A DNA stretch of 64,000 bases from Apodemus sylvaticus (taxonomy: Eukaryota; Chordata; Mammalia; Rodentia; Muridae), in contig NC_067478.1 in assembly GCF_947179515.1 (NCBI RefSeq), forward strand, positions 2,551,501-2,615,500. The letters run 5' to 3'. A program made the translations under genes and the position numbers. The notes under the pieces were generated by a model that was given only the letters and a program-made list of their open reading frames with translations, did no database searches and was not told where the DNA came from. Of the stretch, positions 55,626 to 64,000 are shown one piece after another (position 1 is the stretch's first letter; each line of letters begins with the position of its first letter).

Positions 55626-56328
55626 TAGGATGTTGATGGGCATGAGGGTGTTGACAGACATGAGGATGTGGATGGACATGATGATGTTGATGGACATGAG
55701 GGCATTGACAAACATGAGGGTGTTGAGGGATATGAGGGTGTTGACAGACATGAGGGTGTTGATGGACATGAGGATGTGGATGGACATGATGATGTTGATG
55801 GACATGAGGGCATTGACAAACATGAGGGTGTTGAGGGATATGAGGGTGTTGACAGACATGAGGGTGTTGATGGACATGAGGGTGTTGATGGACATGAGGG
55901 TGTTGATGGACATGAGGGTGTTGATGGACATGGGGGTGTTGACGGACATGAGAGTGTTGACAGACATGAGGGTGTTGACAGACATGAGGGTGTTGACGGA
56001 CATGAGGGTGTTGACAGACATGGGGGTGTTGACGGACATGAGGGTGTTGACAGACATGGGGGTGTTGACGGACATGAGGGTGTTGACAGACATGGGGGTG
56101 TTGATGGACATGAGGGTGTTGATGGACATGGGGGTATTGACGGACATGAGGGTGTTGATGGACATGAGGGTGTTGACGGACATGAGGGTGTTGACAGACA
56201 TGAGGGTGTTGACGGACATGAGGGTGTTGACAGACATAGGGGTATTGATGGACATGAGGGTGGACATGAGGGTGTTGATGGACATGGGGGTATTGACAGA
56301 CATGAGTGTATTGATGGACATGAAGGCA
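55626..56328. repeat. 18-bp minisatellite, about 39 copies, with 108-bp duplication
   Basis: Unit catgagggtgttgatgga with gaca/gatg/gacg variants. A six-unit segment (108 bp) beginning gaggatgtggatggacatga at 55662 is repeated at 55770. Because 18 is a multiple of three, frames stay open on both strands (MRVLTD, HEGVDG, MSINTL and STPSCP repeats). These are not regarded as genes. Confidence 0.96.
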
Positions 56329-56944
56329 GATGGGCCTCAGGTCTCTCTGAGGTCATGGAGCATTGCTTTCCCCAACATGGTTTTATTTTTTGCTAAGAAA
56401 CCAAGTGGAGTGAAAACCCAAGGCAGAGTTTCCATCCCAGCCTCACCCTTGTCCGGAAGCCCTGAGATAAGCCTGCTTCTTATCACACCTTTTTAAAACC
56501 CTGTCTCCCAAGCCAGAGGTGGCAGCTGTTCACAGATAGTAGTTGATCTTAGCAATGATTTGCTTAGGAAGAACCAAAGTCCCCACAATTTGCTGTTTGC
56601 CAGGCTTCAGTCACAGTCCGAGAGTCTGGAGACTCGACATAGGCTGCATTTACCCAGAGGCTGATGGGAGTCTACCAGGGGATATTTCTTCTCTGAGAAT
56701 GGGCTTTTATTTTTGACACTACTCTGGACTATTTATTACAATTCCTATGCAATCTGTACCCCGATAAATGTCAGAATTAGAAAGGAATCAAATTATCTCA
56801 TCACAGCAACTAAAAATAATGCACTCCTGAGGTTCTGAGGATGGGGGAGCACCACTCAGGAAAGGGAGGGGCCTCATCTCCAGGTCTCTGTCCACTGACA
56901 GCTCTGGGTTCCATGCTGGGTCATTTGCATTTCAAGATGTAAAG
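56329..56944. other. intergenic, nothing recognised
   Basis: No gene. The AT-rich stretch near 56730-56830 is unique-looking. Confidence 0.4.
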
Positions 56945-57200
56945 TAAGCATCTGGGAAATTAATCTCCAGTGATAAAGTTGTTGTTCAAGTCTGAGGACC
57001 CAAGTCATATCTTCAGAAGCCATGTTAAAAAGTTGGATTTGGTATTGTGTACACTTCTAATTCCAGCGCTGGGGAGTTGGAGACAGGTAGACCCCTGGGG
57101 CTTTCTGGCCAGCCAGTCTTTTCAAATTGGTGAGCTCCTGGTTAGTGACAACACCCTGTCTCAAAAACCAAGGTGTATGGCATTAGAGGTTGATCTCTAG
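56945..57200 (+). repeat. B4/RSINE1-type SINE
   Basis: ctgaggacccaagtcatatc, acttctaattccagcgctgg, ctttctggccagccagtctt, acaccctgtctcaaaaacca. CA repeats follow directly. Confidence 0.75.
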
Positions 57201-57860
57201 CCTCTCTGTACATATATACAAGCACCTACACTCATGCAGACACAGGTACACATGCATACACAGAGACTTGCATGCATGCACACATGCATGCACACATGTA
57301 TGCACACACACAGATTTATATGCCTGCATGCATACACATAAACATGTACATACAGAGTCTTGCATGCATACACACACACAGGAACTTGCATGCATATACA
57401 CACACATGGGCTTGCATGCACACACATACTTACAGTCTCACATGCATGGCCACACACAATGGGAAAGGCTTGCATGCATGCACACACAAAAGCTTGCATG
57501 CATGCACACAGAGACTTGCATGCACACACACATGGTCTTGCATGCACACACACAGGCTTGCATGCACACTCATACACACAGTCTCACATGCATGCCCACA
57601 CACAGAGGGAGAGGCTTGCATGCACACACACACACACACAGGCTTGCATGCGCACACACACTCACACAAAGGCTTGCATGCACACACACACAGAGGCTTT
57701 CATGTACATACACACACAAGCACACACAGAGGTTTGTATGAATACAGACAAGCACACACACACAAAGGCTTGCATGCACACACACACAGAGGCTTGCATG
57801 CACACACAGGCACACACAAAGACTTGCATCTGTACATGCACTCACACAGAGCATACATTG
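57201..57860. repeat. CA-rich tract with TTGCATGCA units
   Basis: About 650 bases built from ggcttgcatgcacacacaca-type units of varying length. His/Thr/Cys-rich frames on both strands are artefacts. Confidence 0.95.
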
Positions 57861-58465
57861 AACATGTCTTTCTTTAAAGTCATTTCTCTGCAAGGCCATA
57901 AAACATGTTTACCAATCTAAGGTGATTCTGCCTCTTCTCATTTGAGTCTTTCTTATATAAACAGTCAATTAATAACACATTTTTCTTTGGTCTTGATGAT
58001 CGCTCCCAAGGAGATTTGCTGCCCTCCTTTTTTCTGTCCCTCCCATCAGTGCTGGAGGAAGCACACACTTTACGCTTTTATGATATGGCAATGAGGAAGG
58101 GTTGGGCCCAGGCAGCTTCTCAGAGGGGCTCCCAGCCCCTCCCTGCTGATTTCCCAGCACCTAGACTGTTGACTGAGCTATGACCGCCGCTGCCTGCTGT
58201 GTGTGCTGCCGCTGCCTGCTGCGAGTGCAGGGGCTGCTGTGGTGTTCCTGATGTGGACTGGGTCCTTGCCGCCGCTGTCCCTGGTCAGAAGGCCTCTGGA
58301 TTGGAGGTGCTATGGTTTTTACCTGAAATGCACCCTGTCCGGTGGGGAGAATGACTTATGAGAGACATTTAGTTTCAAATGAATGACTTTATTAAGAACA
58401 AGAAGCAGACAGACAACACCATCAAACTGGGCAGAAAGAGCTGGGAAAGCTGACATTTGGAGCTG
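57861..58465. other. intergenic, nothing recognised
   Basis: A CTG/CCG-rich patch (gccgctgcctgctg units) lies at about 58182-58290. No gene. Confidence 0.4.
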
Positions 58466-58515
58466 GGGACATGGCTCAAGTGGTAAAGTGTTTGCTCTGC
58501 ATGCAAGAGGACCTG
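58466..58515 (+). repeat. B4/RSINE1-type SINE, 5' piece (split by the provirus)
   Basis: gctggggacatggctcaagt ggtaaagtgtttgctctgca is a SINE head that stops at gaggacctg and resumes at 63839 with gacctgagttctattctcaa. The 6-bp gacctg (58510-58515) is the target duplication of the provirus. Confidence 0.85.
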
Positions 58516-58861
58516 TGTAATGGGCTGTCTTTTTTTCCTGGCCCTAAGTTACCCAGAGTAACAACTCAGGTTCAAAATATATTTACAAATAGCTAGGCCA
58601 TATAGCTAGGGTCTTTTCCTGACTACCTAATAATTTAAAATAACCAATTTATACTAATCTACACTCTGCCACGTGGCTGGTGACCTCTGCTCAGATGCCA
58701 TGTGTCACATCTTCCTAAACAACTCTTCCCATGACTCTCTCTATCCCAGAATCCTTTTTGTCTCCCCAATATCCCACCTTCTATTGTACCATTTCCTATA
58801 ATCCATATTTTATTTTTAATTGGTGATGCTTCCATATAATACATAAGATATTCTCTCTACA
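58516..58861 (-). mobile_element. provirus 3' LTR
   Basis: From tgtaatgggctgtctttttt to gatattctctctaca on the plus strand. It aligns with 63509-63838 across most of its length (for example aataatttaaaataacc and ctctgccacgtggctggt) with many substitutions, so the provirus is old. Confidence 0.9.
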
Positions 58862-60315
58862 ATTCTCCCTTTTAGTCCAATAAAAATCTCTTTTTCTTAC
58901 AATAACAAACTATATACAATAATAACAATTATGAAAACTATTAGGCAAGATTTATGTTCACAATGTCCAGTCTATAAGTATTTGAAACTTAGGAGAAAGT
59001 TTCCCTATCTTAAAGAGTCCAGAGTTCTGTACCTAAATACATTTCTATCCTAACTTGCATTACTAACCTAGACATCTTTTTAGACCTAAAATATTTTCTT
59101 AAATCCTAAACAACTTAAGCTTAATTGTGAGGCTATAACTATCTAATCTTCAACAACATCAGAGACTTGAGAAGGAATAAATATTACCTGAGTATGTAGG
59201 ACTTGGCCACAATCAGCTTCCAAAACTGCAGAAATGACAGACATAATTGGCTGCCTGAGCAATCCCCCAGAATTCCTCTAAGTTGTAGAAGCATCACCTT
59301 CAACTTTCTGGCCCAGACAGACCTTTTGTGAAGCAGGAATTATGAAGGCCTGCTTATCTTGTCTTGGCAAAGCTCAGCAGTCTACTTCCCTGTGACTAAG
59401 TTTGTCTGGTTTGGACAGCATTCTCTCTGCAGTGGAAGCAAGGGAAGCAACTTGCCACATTTAAAGCAAACTCTACAAGGAGATTCTTTGATGCTCATCA
59501 ACTTCTTTGAAGTGGACTGAGGGAATTGCCAGAAGCAGACCTGTCTCATTATCAAAAATGATCTTTTAATTAAAAAGAAAAAAAACTTTAAGTGCCATAT
59601 TCTACAGATCACCAAGGTTTCTGAAGATTATACTATCTCTCTATAGTATAACAGAATTGTCAAGCATTGTTTGTTCTTAGCTATTTACTATCTGAATAAT
59701 CTTCAAAACATCTTACTGCAGTTAACTAGACTAGTATCTGACATGACCATGAGTTTGACTATTAACTTGCATTTCTTATTTATCCTTAACAGTTTGTAAT
59801 AGCATCTTTTAAAAGGAATAGAACTTTACATTACATGTTAAAGAATTATATAAGTACAATATCTCAAATAAAAGTTGAAAACATATGTATATAATATGTT
59901 ATAGTGAAATATAACTTAAATTTTGTATCAATGTACAAAAATCTATACCGATGTAATAAAATATAACCTTAATATCTATCTATATACAAAGACCTATACC
60001 AATGTAGAAATTTTGGCTTATTAATGCTTTCTAATTTAAAAGTAGATTCAATAACCTACCATTTTATCCCTATTATTCCTATATAATTTCTATATCCCTC
60101 TTTTTTTCTTTTTAACCCTTCTTCCCCTACATGAGAAAGAAAGACAGAAAGAAAGAGGAAGAGAAAGACAGAAAAAAAGAGGAAGAGAAAGAAAAATAAA
60201 GATCTTTGAGTCTAACCTCCTATACCTAGTGTCCTCCCTGATCAATACCATTTAATAACGTGCAACCAACCCCCTTTTAATGACAAGCATCCATCACCCA
60301 AAGAACAACTAAAAT
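58862..60315 (-). mobile_element. provirus 3' internal region (no intact ORF)
   Basis: AT-rich. It begins with the polypurine tract (plus strand attctcccttttagtcc). The part from about 59740 matches the older ERV remnant at 34270-35935. No env-like protein is recognised. Confidence 0.7.
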
Positions 60316-60320
60316 CTCCC

Positions 60321-60699
60321 TGTGGTGGTTTGAATACATTTGGCCCAGGGAGTGGCACTGTTAGGAGGTGTAGCCTTGTTCAAGTAGGTGTGGCCATGTT
60401 GGAGGAAGTGTGTTACTGTCTGGGTGGGCTTTGAGGTCCTATGCTCAGGCTCCACCCAGTGCAGAAGAAAGCCTCATCCTAGCTGCCTAAAGAGATAGTC
60501 TTCTGTTTGCCTTTGGATCAAGATGTAGAACTCTTGGTTCCTTCTCTAGTGCCATGCCTGCGCATGCTGCTATGCTTCCTACCATGATGATAATGGACAG
60601 AACCTCTGAAACTGTAAGCCAGCCCAAATAATATTGTCCCTTATAAGAGTTGCCTTGGTCATGGTGTCTCTGGGCAGCAATAAAACCCAAACTAAGACA
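60321..60699 (+). mobile_element. MT-type MaLR solo LTR inside the provirus
   Basis: tgtggtggtttgaatacatt, ggcccagggagtggcactgt, ggatcaagatgtagaactct, ttataagagttgccttggtc, ending in aaactaagaca. Flanking ctccc (60316-60320 and 60701-60705) fits a 5-bp target duplication with one extra base at the right end. Confidence 0.92.
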
Positions 60700-60705
60700 C
60701 CTCCC

Positions 60706-61313
60706 ACCCTACCTTTTGGGATTGGGGCACCGCTCTCCTAAATAGATTCCTGCTGGTTTTGGATGTAGTACTCCTCTTTAGTGGCCTAGGAAAATTGGGA
60801 AATTGTGAAGTCTTATGAAAGCCAGCTGTGAAAAATACAAGCTTAAATTAAGTCCTGAATGGAACAGTTTGAAAGGCCGGAGCAATGAACTAGCTACTTC
60901 GCAGTTTTCCTGGAAGCCAGTTTTGATGAAACAGCATCTGAGGTAGTCTGAGGCTGGATTGAGCAGGATATTGGGATAAATAAGTTTTAGCATCTCAGCA
61001 ACCTGGAGGGTGACTCTTGTCAAGGCTGCCTTCATTTCATGGCTGTGTGGTCCTTTTGTTCTGTAAACATATAAACTCTCAGAAGTAATATACATTGCTG
61101 GAATTACATGTGTGGTATGTGTAAGGTTAGCAGAGCAGTTAAAGATGACTCTTTGCTCTTTGTTGGAGCAGGTAATAGATAGCTGTCTTTCTTTATAAAC
61201 TATTTTTGATCACATAACAAAACTGCAATATAAATCTCCATTCATGACATGTGAAAAGATGGCATGGCAAGTCCTGAGAGCTCTGTAGCCAATAAGAGTT
61301 ATTATCTGTGTGT
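60706..61313 (-). pseudogene. provirus internal remnant with a 105-codon frame
   Basis: The minus frame 61095-60778 contains YRTKGPHSHEMKAALTRVTL and corresponds to the frame at 35986-36366 in the older copy. The viral protein is not identified, and the frame is not intact compared with the homologue. Confidence 0.4.
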
Positions 61314-61327
61314 AGACATCTAAGTCT

Positions 61328-61514
61328 GGGGCTGGAGAGATGGCTCAGTGGTTAACAGCACTGACTGCTCTTCTGAAGGTCCTGAGTTCAAATCCCAGCA
61401 ACCATATGGTGGCTCACAACCATCTGTAATGAAATATAATGCCCTCTTCTGGTGTGTCTGAAGACAACTACAGTGTACTTGCTTATAATAATGAATTAAT
61501 CTTAAAAGAAAAAA
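61328..61514 (+). mobile_element. B2 SINE inside the provirus
   Basis: Near full-length: ggggctggagagatggctca, gtcctgagttcaaatcccag, cctcttctggtgtgtctgaa, with an A-rich tail. A perfect 14-bp target duplication agacatctaagtct lies at 61314-61327 and 61515-61528. The head carries RNA polymerase III A/B-box-like sequence. Confidence 0.95.
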
Positions 61515-61528
61515 AGACATCTAAGTCT

Positions 61529-61886
61529 CAGACTGTCTTATAACTGTTTCCATGTAAAGGGAACAGCATATGTCTTACCTACATTGTTGGTTTTGCTGAT
61601 TTCTTTCATCTTGTCTGAATCCAAGATCTTCAGGCATTGTCCTCCCATCAAATCCAATTTCCAATAATTTAGATGGAATATATTGCAAAAAATATAGAAG
61701 CAAAATCTTCTCTCCAACCTAACGTATCTCCTTTCTTCCATTCTGAAGTTATTACACATATATGGTGATCTAATTATCAATTCTTTCTAAATTTCAGTGT
61801 ATTTTAGCAGCTATGCTATATGTCTCTTTGACATTTAAAAAAAATTAAAGTTAATAACTCACTATTCAACCCATCTCTGAGAGATT
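61529..61886 (-). mobile_element. provirus internal region between the B2 and the integrase fragment
   Basis: AT-rich, frames broken. Matches the end of the older copy around 36560-36615 (ctgtttccatgtaa). Confidence 0.6.
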
Positions 61887-62291
61887 TCATAACCCCCTCT
61901 GTTCTGTTAGCATTTCCTTTAAAGTCCTGTTAGATCTCTCCATAACTGCTTGTCCTGTAAGACTGTAAGATATGTCAGTAACATTTTCCATATCATGATG
62001 TCCAAAGCATTGCTGCATTCTGCTGGATACATGTGCTTGAGCCTTGTCACCTTTAGTCTGCCATGGCATGTCCACGATGACCATCGTCTCTAATGAATGC
62101 ACAGACTCACAATTATCACTTTTTCCAAAATTCAAAGCAAAAGCCCATTGGAATTCTGAACCTGTATCAACTGTATGATGTATCAATGCATGTACAAGCC
62201 TTAATTTTCCAAACTCTATGAAATGAAGCACAGAATCTATTGAACAGTATTGCTCTAAGTTAACATCAGTAAACACAATCTGGAAACTCAA
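61887..62291 (-). pseudogene. retroviral integrase fragment (pol)
   Basis: A 134-codon frame with retroviral integrase core order: an EFGKLRLVHALIHHTVDTG block with the first catalytic-type Asp, TKGDKAQAH at the second Asp, and QAVMERSNRTLKEML with the final Glu. The zinc-binding N-terminus and upstream reverse transcriptase are missing, so this is a fragment. Spacing between the last two acidic sites is near the D-35-E spacing of the family. Divergence from a betaretroviral pattern suggests a dead copy. Confidence 0.7.
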
Positions 62292-62347
62292 TACATTGTA
62301 TCTTTATGGGATGTTGTTAAAACTTCTGTTGCCTGTGTGGAATTTTC

Positions 62348-62695
62348 TTATCTGGAACTATCCTTTATGATGTCATTGTTAAGTTCCAGATTGGATTCCT
62401 CTGATGGTTTTCTATTTTGATTCAAAGACTCTTTCAGCCTCTGTTCTATGACCTCTAATCTAAAATCTAAGTTTTCAGTCTCTTCTTTCTCTAAGTCTGC
62501 CTTATTCTGGTCTCTCCTAAAGAGGAAATACAAAACTGTAATTGCTAATGAAAAAACGGCCATTTGTATGCTGATAAGTGAAGTGCTGCCGTATAGAATC
62601 CAGGTGCCTTGTACCATTCTGGTTTCCTCCATTTTCAACACAAAGTAATTCTTTTTTCCCCCTCCAATCTCCAACTCCCTCCCTAAGGACTTCAC
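62348..62695 (-). pseudogene. unrecognised proviral frame with one membrane segment
   Basis: A 115-codon frame upstream (in element sense) of the integrase fragment. It has a hydrophobic run of about 20 residues (SISIQMAVFSLAITVLYFLF is close to the pattern; read SLISIQMAVFSLAITVLYFL) followed by basic RRDQNK and a charged, coiled-coil-like tail rich in Glu, Lys and Asn. I do not recognise it as Gag, protease or Env. It may be a remodelled leader or chance frame. Confidence 0.3.
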
Positions 62696-63488
62696 TTTCC
62701 TATTTTCAAATGGAATATTTCTTTCTATAAGCTTTTATACCCAGATTTCTGTCTCTTTTATTGTTTTCCAAACTCAATGCTTATGGCTTTTCAGTTTGTA
62801 CCTCATGCTGCCGTCAGCCTAGCCCCAGCCACTCTCAGATGTGTTTCCAAGGCCAAGCCTCCCACCATGAACGACCATATTGGAAGGGCCAGTCCTGCCA
62901 TTCTCCCTCTTCTCAGTGGTACCTGCCAGCTGCCCATTGCAGTGCCTGGCCCAGGAAACTGCAGTTCCCTCCCCACCTTGCTGTGAGCCTGGACTTGCCA
63001 GAGAGACAGCTGCATAGCTCCAGTCCCTGCCCATTGGGTCAGTTGTTCAGACCTCTCCCCACCCCTGTTCTCCCCAGTGGCAGCTTCACTATAATTAGGG
63101 GACCCTTAAAAAAAAAAAAACCGAGTTCTGCTCTGCCTCTCTGTGGTTTCCTGCTCTCTGCAAATCTTTGGCCATTAAAACCTCCTTCCCAGCTGCTTTC
63201 CCAGGCTCATTATAAACCAGTTATTCTAGGTTGATTTTTGCCTTAGGGCATGCCTGAAGCTCTGGTCTTTGTTCCTCTCTTTTAAAGGGACCAGACCTCT
63301 TGTCCAGCTAGAAAATAGTGCCAGGCTCCAGTTCCCCATTCTATCTGCCACTTACCTGCCTCTGCTCAAGTGCTTGGCCCACCACTGTGGTGGTTCTTAA
63401 AGGGGGTTGTGGCTGGCTTTTTGGTCTGGCTCCTGTGTCAGAACTTCTAGCCGAAGCCTGAATCTAGTGTCTTAATCTTGAATTACCT
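62696..63488 (-). mobile_element. provirus 5' leader region
   Basis: Sequence between the primer-binding site and the first minus frame. No gag-like frame is seen. A poly-A run (63108-63120) interrupts it. Confidence 0.5.
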
Positions 63489-63506
63489 GCCCCATGTTGG
63501 GCGCCA
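63489..63506 (-). other. proviral primer-binding site, tRNA-Lys type
   Basis: Minus strand TGGCGCCCAACATGGGGC begins two bases inside the LTR edge (63509). I know the Lys-type consensus as TGGCGCCCAACGTGGGGC, a single difference. Confidence 0.85.
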
Positions 63507-63508
63507 TT

Positions 63509-63838
63509 TGTAACAGGCTGTTTTCTTGGCCCCAAATTCCCTGGAATAATGACTCGGATTCAAAATATGTTTACAAATACCTAGGCTGTATAGCTAGGCT
63601 CTTTCTCTGCCTAGCTAATAATTTAAAATAACCCATTTATAATAATCTACATTCTGCCACATGGCTGGTTACCTCTGCTCAGTTACCAAACATCTGTCCT
63701 CCTCACATCTTCCCTGGTGGTTCTTCCCATACCTCTCTCTATCCCTGCCTTCTATTCTGTCCTTACCCATAGGCCATAGGTGTTTTTTTAAACAGACAGG
63801 GTATACATCCAAACAATGCACAAGACATTCTCTCTACA
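63509..63838 (-). mobile_element. provirus 5' LTR
   Basis: From tgtaacaggctgttttcttg to caagacattctctctaca on the plus strand, 330 bp, followed by the second copy of gacctg (63839-63844). Confidence 0.92.
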
Positions 63839-63990
63839 GACCTGAGTTCTATTCTCAACACGTGCCAAAAAGCCAGCTGTGGTGGTGGTCACCTATAATC
63901 CAAGCATATCCTTGGGGCTTGCTAGCTAGCTAGTCTAGCCTACTCAGTGAGCTGAAGATTTAGACAGAGACCCTGTCTCAAAAAGTAAGA
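63839..63990 (+). repeat. B4/RSINE1-type SINE, 3' piece (split by the provirus)
   Basis: Continues the head at 58466-58515: gacctgagttctattctcaa, agctgtggtggtggtcacct, gagaccctgtctcaaaaagt. Removing the provirus and one copy of the target duplication gives a continuous SINE. Confidence 0.85.
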
Positions 63991-64000
63991 TGAAGGGAGA

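Larger units (their letters stand above)
58516..63838 (-). mobile_element. two-LTR ERVK-like provirus, defective
   Basis: A 5.3-kb element with both LTRs (left 346 bp, right 330 bp), terminal TGT...ACA and a 6-bp target duplication gacctg. Six bases is usual for ERVK/betaretrovirus-like integration. On the minus strand the primer-binding site reads TGGCGCCCAACATGGGGC (63506-63489), close to a tRNA-Lys type site. A purine tract AAAAGGGAGAA adjoins the other LTR. Only an integrase fragment is recognisable as viral coding sequence. Gag, protease and reverse transcriptase are not seen, and the integrase lies only about 1.2 kb from the 5' LTR. Later insertions are an MT LTR and a B2. The family name is not assigned; a mys-related group is possible. 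Confidence 0.9.

Noticed and set aside
55600..56496. 298-codon open frame with (RVLTDM)n
   Set aside because: Product of an 18-bp minisatellite. Minus-strand frames of 232-245 codons are equally open.
61887..62695. functional retroviral polymerase or envelope genes in the provirus
   Set aside because: Only a partial integrase and an unrecognised frame remain. Reverse transcriptase, protease and Gag are not seen, and insertions interrupt the rest.

Overview
The window is nuclear DNA from a murine rodent. B1, B2, B3, B4/RSINE1 and ID-type SINEs, ORR1 and MT (MaLR) LTRs, a rodent L1 tail, older MIR copies and very long microsatellites together allow no other placement. The one protein-coding gene I can support reads as Lyzl4. 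I cannot settle the species (rat, a Mus species or another murine) from sequence alone. There is no bacterial content, operon or CRISPR array, and most open frames are low-complexity or minisatellite artefacts.

Layout. 1-19 kb: intergenic DNA with ID-B1 composite SINEs, a long (TTC)n tract, a 38-bp minisatellite (about 16 copies), two directly oriented copies of one ~0.8-kb repeat (6.06 kb and 14.2 kb), and a two-LTR ORR1/MaLR element on the minus strand (10.0-11.9 kb). 19.1-26.4 kb: Lyzl4 on the plus strand, four coding exons (19111-19249, 19363-19512, 20431-20509, 26184-26253) giving a 145-aa secreted c-type lysozyme-like protein with consensus splice sites and an AATAAA at 26413. 26.5-64 kb: downstream intergenic DNA with an old minus-strand ERV remnant split by an L1 (32.9-36.7 kb), 21-bp and 18-bp minisatellites (41.6 and 55.6 kb), (GGA/GAA)n, solo MT and ORR1 LTRs, and a two-LTR ERVK-like provirus (58516-63838, minus strand) that landed inside a B4/RSINE1-type SINE and was later hit by an MT LTR and a B2.

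The most unusual observation is in Lyzl4. A 50-bp minisatellite with 17 unit starts begins exactly across the exon 3/intron 3 junction, so the last 14 exonic bases and the 5' splice site are tandemly repeated. Eleven copies keep a full GTAAGT donor. Using any downstream copy would add an in-frame TAA directly after Trp123 and remove the last two cysteines.

Function. Lyzl4 belongs to the testis/sperm lysozyme-like group. Glu54 (equivalent of catalytic Glu35) is kept but the position of catalytic Asp52 is Gly72, so classical muramidase activity is not expected. No neighbouring gene lies in the window, so gene-gene cooperation cannot be inferred. Repeat family names are from memory of consensus sequences, and outer ends without target duplications are approximate.
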